A DNA stretch of 64,000 nt from Bradyrhizobium sp. CB82 (GCF_029714405.1 NZ_CP121650.1:8375001-8439000); one strand, 5' to 3'. Positions 21,201-30,530 are shown, counted from the first letter of the stretch. Notes: generated by a model from the sequence alone, not told the origin. Translations and numbers: made by a program.

Positions 21201-24200
21201 GGTAAGGGATATCCGGCTACATCGCGAGGCCGGACGCTCACCGATCTTCCAGGTCATGTTCAACATGTATTCCGAGGCCGCGGAGCCACTTGGCCAACAT
21301 GAGTTGGATCTGACATTCCGCGAATTTGACACCGGCTATGTAAAATTCGATCTGACATTGTACGCGCAAGATCAGAACGACGAAATTGCCCTCCAGTTGG
21401 CGTATGCCGAGGACATGTTTTCCAGCGATCTGATTGTCCGGATGGTCGACAATCTGCGCTGTCTGATTGCAGCCTGCGTGGAGAAGCCGCTTGCGCCCAT
21501 TAAAGACCTGAGCTGCCTTAGCGCGTCAGACGTCACTATGCTGGACTCGCTGGAAGGCTCGGCGCAGCCATATGAGGTTGAATGTCCGCTTGTCGAAGCG
21601 TTCGATCAGATCAGCGTCTCTAGTTGCAGCCGGGTGGCATATTTTGGTGATTTCGGAGAGATCACATTCGGCCATTTGCGCCAGCGCGTAACAGCTATCA
21701 GGTCGTTGCTGCAGGCTTCCGACGTCGGGGCTGGCGATATGGTCGCTATCCTGGTTGATCGGTCGCCTGACGTGGCCGCTGCTTTTCTTGCGGCGCGAGC
21801 CTTGCAGTCCATTGTTGTCCCAATATCGCCGGATTATCCGCGTCATCGGATCGAACATATCCTGCGAGATACTCAGGCAAAGCTGTTGGTCCACGCAAAT
21901 GCCGCTGACCTTGGTTTTGACATGCCGTCGATTTGTCTATTGAACCTAGAAGAGTGCGACGCGCCCGCGTACGATTTTGAGCGCAGCGACAAATCATCCG
22001 ATCAGGGAATTGCGAGCCTTATATACACGTCGTCCTCGACCGGGAACGCCAAGGGGGTTCTGATACCGGAATCGGCAATTCTCAATCGACTGAACTGGAT
22101 GTGGCGAAGCTTTCGCTTCAACAGTACCGACGTGATGGTTATCCAGAAGTCCGCATCACTTGTTGCGTCCGCTTGGGAGTACTTTGGGGGGCTTCTAAGA
22201 GGTGTGCCCGCGCTGATCCTGACCCAAGAGCAGTTGCTGGATCCAGATCTATTATTGTGCATGTTGGTAAGACATCGCGTGACACACTTATTTGCCTCGC
22301 CCCCACTCCTTTCCGGCCTCATTGCTTCCCAGGAACGACACCCGCGACCGACTGCCTTGCGGTTGGTCACAAGCAGCGCCGAACCGATGCCTGCCTCGCT
22401 CCCCGTTCGCTGGCGTACGCATTTCCCGGACGTGCCGTTGTGGAACTTCTATGGTGCTACAGAATGTGCGTCGAATGCCGCAATCTACGAAACATCGGAT
22501 GCCGACAACGGCTCGTCGCTCGTCCCCGTGGGGCGCGCAATCGATAACGTCAAACTCTACGTGCTCGATGCCCAGTTGAAGAGAGTCCCTGTTGGAGCCG
22601 CCGGCGAACTCTGCATCGCGGGGCGCTGCGTGAGTGCTGGGTACTGGCGGGATCAAGATCGGACCTGCCGCTGTTTTGTGCCCAATCCGTATGATGACGG
22701 ACAATACAGCATTCTTTATCGAAGTGGCGATATCGCACGCATCTCAACTGGCGGCCTTCTCGAGATTTGCGGCCGATCGGACAACCAGGTCAAGGTGCGG
22801 GGCTTTCGCATCGAGCTAGAGGAGGTCGAAGCGGCCCTTGAGTCTCATCCGGCAATCGCGAAGGCCGCGGTCGTCGCGGACGGCATGGAGGATCATCGTC
22901 GCTTGACCGCTAGCGTGGTTCCGGCTCGCGACAGTCTGAGCTCTGGAGATATTGTTACCTACCTGCGCCAAACATTGCCCTCCTATATGATTCCCGCCGC
23001 CTTCCGTTTGGTTGACAGTATCCCCGTTACAGCGAACGGAAAGATAGATCGTGCTCGCCTGTCGTCCGTTCCTTACCGCGAGGTCGGGCCCGGCCCATCT
23101 GCTGAGCCCCGCACGAGGGAGGAGCATATTCTTGCTGCGATCTGGCAGGATCTATTGGGCGCCAAGCGGGTCGGAATCGATCAAAACTTCTTTGATATCG
23201 GCGGAAACTCTCTTCTGAGCGTGCGCTGCGTCACGCTGGCGCGCAAAGCCGGGCTGGCCCTCACTGTCGACCAACTTTATCGAACACCGACCATCAGGGA
23301 ATTAGCGGCAAACGGCGCGGCGGTTACACCCGATACCTTCCCTACGGGGGGCAGCTCATTGCCAGTCACCCCTGCCATCTCGTCTTGGAACCGTCTCGCC
23401 GGCTTCGGTGAGCATTTCAACATCGGCGATCTCTTCTTCTTGCCCCGGGGACTACTGAATATTCAAATTCTCGAGCGTGCCCTTGCCCATGTCATGGATA
23501 GGCACGAAGGCCTCAGACTCCGCATTGCCCGAACCGACGATGGTCTACGGCTGACAATTGGACCTTCCGTGGCTGAGCGCCTCGTGGAGCAGATCGATCT
23601 TGTCGGAATGACCGGTCTAGAGCAGCGTAAGGCAATCGAGAGCATCTCAGCCAGGCGTCAACATATGTTTCGGTTTGACGGCCAGACGCCTCTTGTTAAC
23701 GTCACGGCGTTCCGCACCTCGGAAAGCGGCGATTACCATCTGCTCTTCCTTTTGCATCATTTTGTAGCGGACGGGATAGGCTATCGACTGTTCCTGGAAG
23801 CAATGGATGCGGCGTATAGCGCCCTTGCCTCGGGCCACGCCGTGACTGGTCCCGAGAACATACAAATGCTCTTCCCATGGTTGAAGCGCCTTGAGCACTA
23901 CGCGAACAGCGAAGCGCCAGCTGAACTCTCATACTGGGAGGGGATTGACTACCATCAGTTCGATTTACATATCAGCGATACTTCATCGGGGGCTGCGAGC
24001 TTTTCGGAAGTGACCGCAAGAGAGCTTCACTATGCGGGCCTTGAGGGTCGCTTGAATGAAGCAGCTTGCCGGTCCCTTTGGGAAGATCAGGCCAAGTACT
24101 ATCTGGAGATTGACAAGGAAGCGACAGCGCGTCTCCTCAATATTGCGGCCAGATCGGCGCAGTGTCAGGACTTTGATGTGTTCCTTGCCGCCCTATCTGG

Positions 24201-24747
24201 CGCCATTGGACGCGTTTTCGGCAGCTATTCGCTCTGGATTGATAGCCTCACCTCCACCCGAGGTCGGCTGTTTGATGATCTCGATCCATCTCAGATTATC
24301 GGCGTTATCAGCGAGATCGTTCCGCTTCCCTTGGTTCTCACGGGCACGGAGCCCCGGCCCGATCGTGCTCGTTCAATTTACCGCCAGCGCAGTGCCCTGC
24401 CGCGCAGCGCAATAGGCTTTCGCGCCATGAAATTCCTGAACCGAGATCCTGCCGTGCGGAGCCGGATCGATCGCCTGCCCTTACCCCGAATTGGATTGAA
24501 TTATCGAGTGGGTTTGCAGCGCCATTTTCCACGGCACTTCCTAGCCAAGGACCCTTCTCCACTCTGGATCGGCAAAGACATGGATGAAGCAGGCGTGAAC
24601 TACCTCTTCTGGTTCAGTGTCGGCTATGAAGCCGGCCAGCTACAGATCGAAACGAGATATAATCCAACCCAAGTGGGTTATGAGGCGACCCGCAATCTTT
24701 GCACGGTGTTGCGACAGGAGCTGTTACAGACGATCAGCGAATTCTAA
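18292..24747 (+). CDS. Two-module non-ribosomal peptide synthetase (A-T-C-A-T-C)
   Basis: A 2151-residue synthetase. A1 (about 30-540) has FTSGSTGQPKG, NHYGPTE, YRTGDLGRI and NGKVDF. T1 has LGGDSL near 590. C1 has AHEIIIDAW at 776-784. A2 (about 1115-1600) has YTSSSTGNAKG, NFYGATE, YRSGDIARI and NGKIDR. T2 has IGGNSL near 1637. A final C domain has the canonical LHHFVADG (His 1822-1823). There is no thioesterase or reductase. Aligned by eye to GrsA, the A1 pocket reads D-I-W-Q-S-V-H-D-G. In A2 the Asp that binds the alpha-amino group is Val (V-A-W-F-T-S-F-S-N), suggesting a beta-amino or non-amino-acid substrate. C1 has Glu where the catalytic second His is expected. The product is probably a dipeptide or a coupled amide. 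Confidence 0.93.
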   Translation: MDGVTRTATDDRSSKNQFVECLPIDAIMAIDRIAGSDPERVALRVGAGELTYKELRSRSDALARTLQEHGAQGAVVGYLGERDLDWATAVVAILKAASTYLPLDPSLPASRTSFMIEQSRCALIIGPHQLDSLNLLQANSKVAAQFISIEAALRHGQISSVVPSSNEDGLAYILFTSGSTGQPKGAMIERAALNNHLAEKTNALALTRTDCIAQTASHCFDISLWQLLAGLCVGGCIAILDDATLKSPASLLKAIQGYGVTVVQFVPSMLAIFIEYLQSLAAPERALDGLRIISTVGEPLTPGLARAWLALYPRVPILNHYGPTECADGVTHHLVSVPPAPADLYVPIGKPISNLEVYVVDGSRLCNTGEVGEICVSGVGVAAGYVNDDVRTNEAFVPNLFSNDPSFRRLYRTGDLGRIRSDGLLECLGRRDRQVKIRGHRIELGEIEARLSAHHSVRGAVAVASACAGVKLMARDITGVAGDTGSRRLIAYVSAPAELAEGELRNFLAEALPTYMLPERIIHVDRIPLTKNGKVDFGALPDPTSVRPPLPTPFEEPQTGLEAQLRRIWSAVLRIENIGVNDQFISLGGDSLRAMLILGQLQTQLGVRTDFRMVLNGTIRSLAASISGRIDSKPCTAPTYGKLTRSPLTRVQEHLWFLSQLDPSARNYVIQGGLRIRGTIDLAAFNRAWTDVVHSHQALSARFVDEDGPVQLFDAPQCARLELIDASHLTAQQGEELIAELRRTELNGNFDLSQGRLFRARMIRFGSDNHLILITAHEIIIDAWSISVLIRDLRQRYVDAAAFLPENRASLSTYALWEKQHVTPETLSNQRSYWRRQIGDYPPVLSLGTGKARPQTNSYRGASHAVLLGSDLSNQVREFARRHRCTTSTTLLACFKLLLKMYSGQNDIIVGTPHVVRDQPGSTEIVGFFLNMLPIRTAIDVDQSFAVHALRIQDLVSDAIANSAYPFGWMVRDIRLHREAGRSPIFQVMFNMYSEAAEPLGQHELDLTFREFDTGYVKFDLTLYAQDQNDEIALQLAYAEDMFSSDLIVRMVDNLRCLIAACVEKPLAPIKDLSCLSASDVTMLDSLEGSAQPYEVECPLVEAFDQISVSSCSRVAYFGDFGEITFGHLRQRVTAIRSLLQASDVGAGDMVAILVDRSPDVAAAFLAARALQSIVVPISPDYPRHRIEHILRDTQAKLLVHANAADLGFDMPSICLLNLEECDAPAYDFERSDKSSDQGIASLIYTSSSTGNAKGVLIPESAILNRLNWMWRSFRFNSTDVMVIQKSASLVASAWEYFGGLLRGVPALILTQEQLLDPDLLLCMLVRHRVTHLFASPPLLSGLIASQERHPRPTALRLVTSSAEPMPASLPVRWRTHFPDVPLWNFYGATECASNAAIYETSDADNGSSLVPVGRAIDNVKLYVLDAQLKRVPVGAAGELCIAGRCVSAGYWRDQDRTCRCFVPNPYDDGQYSILYRSGDIARISTGGLLEICGRSDNQVKVRGFRIELEEVEAALESHPAIAKAAVVADGMEDHRRLTASVVPARDSLSSGDIVTYLRQTLPSYMIPAAFRLVDSIPVTANGKIDRARLSSVPYREVGPGPSAEPRTREEHILAAIWQDLLGAKRVGIDQNFFDIGGNSLLSVRCVTLARKAGLALTVDQLYRTPTIRELAANGAAVTPDTFPTGGSSLPVTPAISSWNRLAGFGEHFNIGDLFFLPRGLLNIQILERALAHVMDRHEGLRLRIARTDDGLRLTIGPSVAERLVEQIDLVGMTGLEQRKAIESISARRQHMFRFDGQTPLVNVTAFRTSESGDYHLLFLLHHFVADGIGYRLFLEAMDAAYSALASGHAVTGPENIQMLFPWLKRLEHYANSEAPAELSYWEGIDYHQFDLHISDTSSGAASFSEVTARELHYAGLEGRLNEAACRSLWEDQAKYYLEIDKEATARLLNIAARSAQCQDFDVFLAALSGAIGRVFGSYSLWIDSLTSTRGRLFDDLDPSQIIGVISEIVPLPLVLTGTEPRPDRARSIYRQRSALPRSAIGFRAMKFLNRDPAVRSRIDRLPLPRIGLNYRVGLQRHFPRHFLAKDPSPLWIGKDMDEAGVNYLFWFSVGYEAGQLQIETRYNPTQVGYEATRNLCTVLRQELLQTISEF

Positions 24748-24759
24748 AATCATCCATGA

Positions 24760-26154
24760 ATGAGCCGCAAACGGAAGTTGCCGTTGAGGGCGATCGCGAT
24801 GCCAAAGAACATCGATCTATCGGACCCCAATCTCTCGAGCCTTATCCTGCGGCTCGCCATTCCATCTATTGTTGGCTTATCGATCAACGCGTTACACCAG
24901 GTCGTCAACGCGATCTTTGTTGGCGCACTTGGCACGCAGGCGATCGCAGCCGTCAGCATGACCTTTCCGATCGTGGTCCTGCTCACGGCAGTCGGACAAG
25001 GGATTGGCGTTGGAACAGCCTCGTTCATATCTCGTCATCTTGGCGCTGGTGAGTACCTTGAGGCGAGTCGTGGCGCCAGTACTGCACTGGCGTTCACCGC
25101 TCCGATCGGCATCATGTTTACCGCCGCTCTGCTTTTAAATCTGCGAGGGATCTTCGTAACGCTGGGAGCCACGCCAACCATCATGCCCCTGGCGCTCGAC
25201 TATGCGGCGACGATTTTGTTCGGGTATACCCTGATGCTTCTGAACATCGTCAACGGCTTCATCGTCCGAGCCGAAGGCAACACACGATTCAGCATGTGGA
25301 CGATGATGACCGCCTTCATACTGAACGCCGCGCTTGATCCTGTCCTCATATTCCTGCTGGACCTCGGCGTGCGAGGCGCAGCTTTGGCAACGCTGGTATC
25401 TCAGATCGCTGCTATTAGCCTCTATATCGCGTATTTTACAAAGCTCCGCGGGATGGTCCTCGTCAGGATCTCTCACATCTCGTTGCGAGCGGCTCGCATC
25501 AGACAGCTCGCGCTCATAGGAGCGCCAGCGACCATGACCAGTATTTTATCCGCCATTGCCTCTATGCTCTTGTACGGAGCTGCTGCCCCGTTCGGCGACG
25601 ATTCCATCGCGGCAGTGGGAATAGCTGTGCGATTGCTGGTGATCGGCGCACTGCCTATCACCGGCTTCTGCATAGGTTCTCAAGCTGTCCTGGGGTTCGG
25701 TTGGGGCGCACGCGACTTTGCTCGGGTATTGAAGGCTGCGAAGTTCATGCTCTCCGTGGCTTTTGCTCTTTCCGTTGCATATTCTGCGGCCGTTGTGATT
25801 TTGGCCCGACCTTTGGTCAGGTTGTTCAGCGATAGTGAGAAGGTCACGGAAATCGCCGTCTCAAGCTGCATCGTCTTTCATCTCTTTTTTTGGCTTTTTG
25901 GTATTCAGAGCTTCGTGACGACCATGCTTCAGTCGTTCGGGAGGGCACGCCTCAGCGCGGTTGTGTCCTTGGCGAGGCAGAGCTATCTCTTCATACCGGC
26001 CGTACTGTTATTCCCGGTCATCTGGGGTTTCAACGGGCTGTTGGCCAGTCAAGCATTCGCTGAGCTGGGCGCCGGAATGATCGCGCTGTTTGTCATGTTC
26101 AACCAGTTCGCCGAGCTACGACGGCACCCGACTTCAAGAGCGATGACGAGTTGA
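24760..26154 (+). CDS. MATE-family exporter of the NRPS cluster
   Basis: A 464-residue membrane protein with about twelve hydrophobic helices arranged as two similar halves, as in MATE/DinF-type exporters. Characteristic stretches are LAIPSIVGLSINALHQVVNA near the N-terminus, FVGALGTQAIAAVSMTFP, and in the second half GIAVRLLVIGALPITGFCIG. These pumps expel drugs or metabolites using Na+ or H+ gradients. It starts 13 bp after the NRPS stop, so it is co-transcribed and is the natural exporter of the peptide product. ATG 24799 (MPKNIDLSDPN) is an alternative start that gives a more typical N-terminus. Confidence 0.92.
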   Translation: MSRKRKLPLRAIAMPKNIDLSDPNLSSLILRLAIPSIVGLSINALHQVVNAIFVGALGTQAIAAVSMTFPIVVLLTAVGQGIGVGTASFISRHLGAGEYLEASRGASTALAFTAPIGIMFTAALLLNLRGIFVTLGATPTIMPLALDYAATILFGYTLMLLNIVNGFIVRAEGNTRFSMWTMMTAFILNAALDPVLIFLLDLGVRGAALATLVSQIAAISLYIAYFTKLRGMVLVRISHISLRAARIRQLALIGAPATMTSILSAIASMLLYGAAAPFGDDSIAAVGIAVRLLVIGALPITGFCIGSQAVLGFGWGARDFARVLKAAKFMLSVAFALSVAYSAAVVILARPLVRLFSDSEKVTEIAVSSCIVFHLFFWLFGIQSFVTTMLQSFGRARLSAVVSLARQSYLFIPAVLLFPVIWGFNGLLASQAFAELGAGMIALFVMFNQFAELRRHPTSRAMTS

Positions 26155-26238
26155 CCTGACAACGGACATCATCGCGGCCAGAGCATTGAGCCCACATGGT
26201 CGGCAGGTGTTGCGATCCAAGAAAGTGAAGAGCGTAAC

Positions 26239-26952
26239 GTGCAAGAGTCATGGAGCTATAGCGGTCTTGAGCGGCTGTGCTTGCGATCGAGCCGTCAGCT
26301 GCTGCCGTCGAACGTTGTTTTGCGAACCTGTGCCGGTACTTGGAGCGGCGGAGCTGAACTCCTGCCCTCGGAGGAAGCAGCCGTGGCCATGGCCGTCGAC
26401 AGAAGAAGGCATGAGTTTGCGGTCGGACGTGCCTGTGCAAGAGCAGCGTTGTCCGAGTTAGGCGTTCCTCCTTGCCCGATCCCCAGCGGCCCACATCGTG
26501 AACCCCTTTGGCCGCCAGCTGTGGTTGGGAGCATAACGCATTGTCCGGGATTCTGCGCAGCAGCTGTCGCCTTCCGCGCGAGCTATCATTCAATTGGAAT
26601 TGACGCAGAGATCGACGAGGCGCTGCCACCGGGTCTGTTGGCATACATCGCAGTCGACGAAGAGCAATCGTGGCTCACCGGCGCCCCCGGGGACATCCAT
26701 TGGGATCGGCTGCTCTTCAGCGCCAAGGAGAGCATCTTCAAGGCGTGGTTTCCGCTCACCGGGGCGTGGCTGGGGTTCCAGGACGCTATGGTGACCTTTA
26801 GTGCAAATGATCATGCATTCCGGGCTCGCCTTTCTCGTCCCCTACCACATACTTGCGGCGGTACGCGTGAGCTTCGCGGTCGCTTTATGTTCGCGGACGG
26901 GCTGATTTTCACTGCCGTCTTGGTTCAAGTCGAGGATAAGACAACGCCCTGA
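26239..26952 (+). CDS. 4'-phosphopantetheinyl transferase (EntD/Sfp type)
   Basis: A 237-residue enzyme starting at GTG. It should transfer phosphopantetheine from CoA to the Ser of the two carrier domains of the NRPS, making it active. Motifs: FAVGRACARAALSELG, GSITHCPGFCAAAVA, the Mg-binding SIGIDAEIDEALP, and LLFSAKESIFKAWFPLT with the KExxxK signature near residue 160. The order and length match EntD-like members. It is the third gene of the cluster, 84 bp after the MATE stop. Having a dedicated transferase means the cluster can act without the host's own enzyme, as expected for transferred DNA. Confidence 0.9.
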   Translation: MQESWSYSGLERLCLRSSRQLLPSNVVLRTCAGTWSGGAELLPSEEAAVAMAVDRRRHEFAVGRACARAALSELGVPPCPIPSGPHREPLWPPAVVGSITHCPGFCAAAVAFRASYHSIGIDAEIDEALPPGLLAYIAVDEEQSWLTGAPGDIHWDRLLFSAKESIFKAWFPLTGAWLGFQDAMVTFSANDHAFRARLSRPLPHTCGGTRELRGRFMFADGLIFTAVLVQVEDKTTP

Positions 26953-27510
26953 AACGTGACAATGGTTCTGGAACCTGGCGCGGCGAACAACACCTCATAT
27001 TGGCTCTGAAGAGAGCCGTTGGGGGCGGGAGCGCGGCCGGTCCTTGATGATCGGCTTTTGGGTGGACTCGCACTCATGGCGATGAATATGCGACTTGACA
27101 ATAATTGGAGAGAGCGAAAGAACGAGACTTGTTGGATCGTCTCACCCGCGAGGTGCAACGCTGGATGCGTGCGAGTGGGGGCGGTGACGCAAGTCCGAGC
27201 AGCAATTGTTCGCTCCATAACGCCCAGGGTAAGCCAAAGTCGTCTACTTGCCGATCTTCTAGTTTCTTGACAACCGCTGCGGCCGTCGCTCATGAACCGC
27301 GAAGGTCCGCTCGTAGTCCTTCGCGAAATATAGCGCCGCCGCATGGTCTCGGTCACTTTGTAAGCGAAGCCAACATCATATAGGAGCACGGCCTAACTGC
27401 TCGACTCCGCGTCGAGAACAATCTGGATGAGAGGCGCCTTTCGCAGTCCTGACTTGATGTCTGCCTCCCCCATCGGCTAGATGAACTGGCTGCAATTCGG
27501 AGATACTGCA
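26953..27510. other. Intergenic, no supported gene
   Basis: Several short frames on both strands, none recognisable. No terminator is evident directly after the transferase gene. Confidence 0.35.
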
Positions 27511-27717
27511 TTGGCAATAGGTACTGTGAAGTGGTTTAACCCGACCAAAGGATACGGCTTTATCAAACCAGACGATGGAGGCCCGGACATCTTCGTGCAC
27601 ATTAGTGCCGTCGAGAAAGCCGGTTACAATGCCCTCGCGGAGGGCGCCCGAATTAGCTATGAGCCCAAGACCGGCCGCTCCGGGAAACCCTCCGCCGAAA
27701 ATCTCCGAGTTGGATAG
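27511..27717 (+). CDS. cspA: Cold-shock protein (CspA family)
   Basis: A 68-residue single cold-shock domain. RNP1-type KGYGFI and RNP2-type DIFVHI are both present in IGTVKWFNPTKGYGFIKPDD. It binds single-stranded RNA or DNA and helps translation under stress. A TTG start at 27511 is chosen because the family begins M-A-x-G-T-V-K-W and GGAG lies 8 nt upstream. The ATG at 27481 would add ten odd residues and has no RBS. Confidence 0.9.
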   Translation: MAIGTVKWFNPTKGYGFIKPDDGGPDIFVHISAVEKAGYNALAEGARISYEPKTGRSGKPSAENLRVG

Positions 27718-27744
27718 GCTCGTCGGTAACGACTAGAAATGAAG

Positions 27745-27775
27745 AGCCCCGCCCCGGGAGAAAAGGGGCGGGGCT
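27745..27775. terminator. GC-rich 11-bp hairpin after cspA
   Basis: AGCCCCGCCCC (27745-27755), a 9-nt loop and GGGGCGGGGCT (27765-27775). No U-run follows on the plus strand. Probably a terminator or 3' stabiliser for cspA, and possibly also the 3' end for the facing reductase gene. Confidence 0.55.
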
Positions 27776-28128
27776 GCTCCCCTGTGCAGACAGGGAGCCA
27801 CGCTGCCGAGAAACACCGCACTTCTCGTGCAACGCGCAACGCTTGTTTTTCGCCGGGTCACAATTCTCGCTGTGACATCGGGGTGCTCTGATTTTCGACC
27901 TTTGGTGCTCTTACGTTGTTGCGGACATTGCCCAAGGCGAATTCAGAAAGCGGCGCAGCCAGCTGGTCTTCTTGGACCCTGCAAGCGGGCAAGCATCGAA
28001 ACAAGCACCTCGATTATCACCCTCGGCAGTTCATGATAATTTCTCTTCGTCTCGGTGATTCTTGCCTGCAGCGCTCCAGGTTGCGCTGTACGAGCGTCAT
28101 TTCCGATGGTTCATGGCACTACTTGCTG
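27776..28128. other. Intergenic between converging genes
   Basis: About 350 bp with no supported gene, lying between cspA and the oppositely oriented reductase. Confidence 0.35.
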
Positions 28129-28941
28129 TCATGATTCATGCAGAACCCTTCTCCGAGGCTCAGACCATTTGCGTTCGGCAAACGCCTTTTCGACCACGAA
28201 TTGCGCGGGCTCACCGTCATTGCCTTCAACAAAGCCCTTCGCGATCAGCAGTTCGCGGGCATCGCGCACCAGCGCAGGGCTGCCGCAAATCATGACACGG
28301 TCATGCTGCGGATCGAGCTCCGGCAGCTCGATCTCTGTACACAGCTTGCCTGACGCAATCAGATCGGTGATCCGGCCACGGTTGTGGAAGGGATCGCGCG
28401 TCACGGTTGGGTAATAGATCAGCTGGTAGCGCACGAAGTCGCCGAGCAATTCGTCGCTCGGCAGTTTGTCGGTGATCATCTCGCCATAGGCGAACTCGGC
28501 GACGCATCGGCAGCCATGCAGCAGCACGACATTCTCGAACCGCAAATAGGTCTCAGGGTCCTTAATCACGCTCAGGAACGGCGCAAGTCCTGTGCCTGTG
28601 CCGATCAGATAGAGGTTGCGCCCGTGCTCGAGATTGTCGATGACCAATGTTCCGGTTGTCTCGCAGCTGACGAGGATCTCGTCCCCCGCCTTCAGATGCT
28701 GCAGACGCGAGGTTAAGGGACCGTCCGGCACCTTGACCGCGAAGAATTCCAGCCGGTCCTCGTACTGGCCGCTGGCCAGGCTGCAGGCACGTAGCAGCGG
28801 CTTCTCATCAACCTTGAGTCCGATCTCGGTGAATTCGCCGCTACGGAAGCGAAACGACGGATCCCGCGTAGTGGTGAAGCTAAAGAGATTGTCGGTCCAG
28901 TGATGAACGCTCAGCACGCTCTCCCGGTTAAAAGTGCTCAT
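28129..28941 (-). CDS. fpr: Ferredoxin-NADP+ reductase (Fpr type)
   Basis: A 270-residue flavoprotein that moves electrons between NADPH and ferredoxin or flavodoxin. The FAD-binding barrel includes LLRACSLASGQYEDRLEFF, where RACSLAS is the RxYS-type FAD motif with Cys in place of Tyr. The NADP domain has YLIGTGTGLAPFLSVIKDPE and the MICGSPALVRDAR segment. The C-terminus continues about 15 residues past the usual VEKAF end (AERKWSEPRRRVLHES). In a nodule setting it could feed ferredoxin for nitrogenase. It could also reduce the radical-SAM enzyme QueE, encoded by the next operon upstream on the same strand. No good sigma-54 site was found in front of it. Confidence 0.9.
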   Translation of the reverse strand: MSTFNRESVLSVHHWTDNLFSFTTTRDPSFRFRSGEFTEIGLKVDEKPLLRACSLASGQYEDRLEFFAVKVPDGPLTSRLQHLKAGDEILVSCETTGTLVIDNLEHGRNLYLIGTGTGLAPFLSVIKDPETYLRFENVVLLHGCRCVAEFAYGEMITDKLPSDELLGDFVRYQLIYYPTVTRDPFHNRGRITDLIASGKLCTEIELPELDPQHDRVMICGSPALVRDARELLIAKGFVEGNDGEPAQFVVEKAFAERKWSEPRRRVLHES

Positions 28942-29649
28942 CTCACTGCTCCGGCGAAGATTAGAGCATTGACGCGTACCGGCGCTTGCGCAGTTTGCCG
29001 GCTCACTCTGGGGCGATTAAGTGGTCCTGAAGGAAGAACTGGATGTGAGAGCCAATGGCGCAAATGCAGCCCATAGTGAACGAACAATTTATCGTTTCTC
29101 ACCTGAATGGGCTTTCTCGGCCTCAGATTGGTGCGCTTCGTACAAACAACCTGCAATCTCAATTTGAACTTGCGGCTCCGTTGCAATGCTGTTGGTACGC
29201 GCACTCAACGAGGATCTGGCTGTCGGAAGGCCCCGGCGTGAAAACAGACGCTGATTATGCGCTATGATCCAATGTGATTGGTGCAATGAGCAGGGTGTTC
29301 TCGCTTAAATTCTGTGTTTAGCTGCGTTTTTCGACGAATTTCAGCGCCAGAGCGGATTGACCTACTCCTGACCGGTCCCGACTAGCGATGGCCGGCGAGC
29401 GTTGTCACGACGCGGCATACTCGGTCCGGCCAGACCGCATCATCCTTCAGCGAGCCAAGGAAACGAATACCAGCCAGGTTTCCTCATGGCATGACGCGCG
29501 CCAACTTCTCTCTTTCCAGATAACGGCCATGGCATCCGACAGCAGTCCCTGACAAATCACGAAGTGCTGGAACAGGGTTTTTGCGCGGTCCACCATTGTG
29601 CTGCGGGAGATGCCGTTCCGACTATGTCAATAGACCGCCTGGACCAGGT
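28942..29649. other. Intergenic with a possible protein remnant
   Basis: On the minus strand at about 29445-29605 an open stretch (STMVDRAKTLFQHFVICQGL and onward) reads like a protein but lacks a start and a recognised family. The rest is featureless. Confidence 0.35.
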
Positions 29650-30354
29650 CTAACAGGAAAACTCCCGCCAGCCCTTTGCACGCACCGCACAGGCGGGACA
29701 TTCACCGCAGCCAAACCCCCAGTCGTGCCGGGCACCGCGTTCGCCGAGATAACAGGTGTGTGAGTGCTCGCGGATCAGGTCGACCAGTTCCGCTCCGCCG
29801 AGCTCGGAGGCAAGCCGCCAAATCGCCGCCTTGTCCAGCCACATCAGCGGCGTGTGTAGATGAAAGTCCCTCAACATGCCATGGTTGAGCGCACTGTTCA
29901 GCGCGCGGATGGTCACGTCCCGGCAATCGGGGGCGCAGGAATGATCTTTCTCGCACATGCCGCCAACGATATGAGAAATCCGGCGCGGGTAGGCGAGCGC
30001 CGCGGCAAAGGTCAAAAAGATCAGATTGCGGCCTGGCACGAACGTGTTGGGCATCCCGTCCGCGCCTATCTCGATCGCCATCTCGCGGGTCAGTGCGGTC
30101 TTTGATATCGCAGCCAGTGTGGGGATCTCAAGCGTATGCTTGTCGCCGAGCTTGCTCGCCCAGTCTACGCGCAGCTTCTTCAGTCCGTTCAGCAACTGAT
30201 CGCAGCAGGTCAGCTCGATCGCATGGCGTTGGCCATAGGCAAAGCCGACGGTCTCAACCCGGGCAAAGCGCGACAGCGCCCAAGCGAGGCAGGTAGCGGA
30301 ATCCTGTCCGCCAGAAAACAAAACCAGCGCGGCTCCGGATGTGAAATCGGTCAT
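29650..30354 (-). CDS. queC: QueC, 7-cyano-7-deazaguanine synthase
   Basis: A 234-residue ATP-dependent enzyme that turns 7-carboxy-7-deazaguanine into preQ0. The PP-loop [13 protein letters not shown] is near residue 13. The zinc site is the C-terminal Cys cluster [17 protein letters not shown], with CYLGERG before it. [19 protein letters not shown] is also typical. The frame opens to 30453, but [16 protein letters not shown] at 30354 fits the family start. It is the last gene of a minus-strand folE-queD-queE-queC set, 176 bp after queE. In Sinorhizobium a queC gene has been tied to normal symbiosis (established knowledge), which gives this copy added interest. Confidence 0.93.
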   Translation of the reverse strand: MTDFTSGAALVLFSGGQDSATCLAWALSRFARVETVGFAYGQRHAIELTCCDQLLNGLKKLRVDWASKLGDKHTLEIPTLAAISKTALTREMAIEIGADGMPNTFVPGRNLIFLTFAAALAYPRRISHIVGGMCEKDHSCAPDCRDVTIRALNSALNHGMLRDFHLHTPLMWLDKAAIWRLASELGGAELVDLIREHSHTCYLGERGARHDWGFGCGECPACAVRAKGWREFSC

Positions 30355-30530
30355 TGGGAGGATTCGCTTAGAATGTGAAGAGTTCAGATCAGGCGCGCTT
30401 GGCAATGGCGAACAACGGCAAGAAGCCTGCGATGAATGCCGCTTTCCCTTCATTGAATTCAGACTTAGAGGACGCGATTCATGATCGTCTCAAAGGTGAA
30501 GCCGCAGAACGCTTGAACGCGCACGGGTTC

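Noticed and set aside
28990..29075. Sigma-54 promoter for the ferredoxin-NADP reductase
   Set aside because: The best minus-strand match (GGGCTGCATTTGCGCC) keeps only the GG and GC bases. The nearest NifA-like site is one base off (TGT-N10-ACT) and badly placed.
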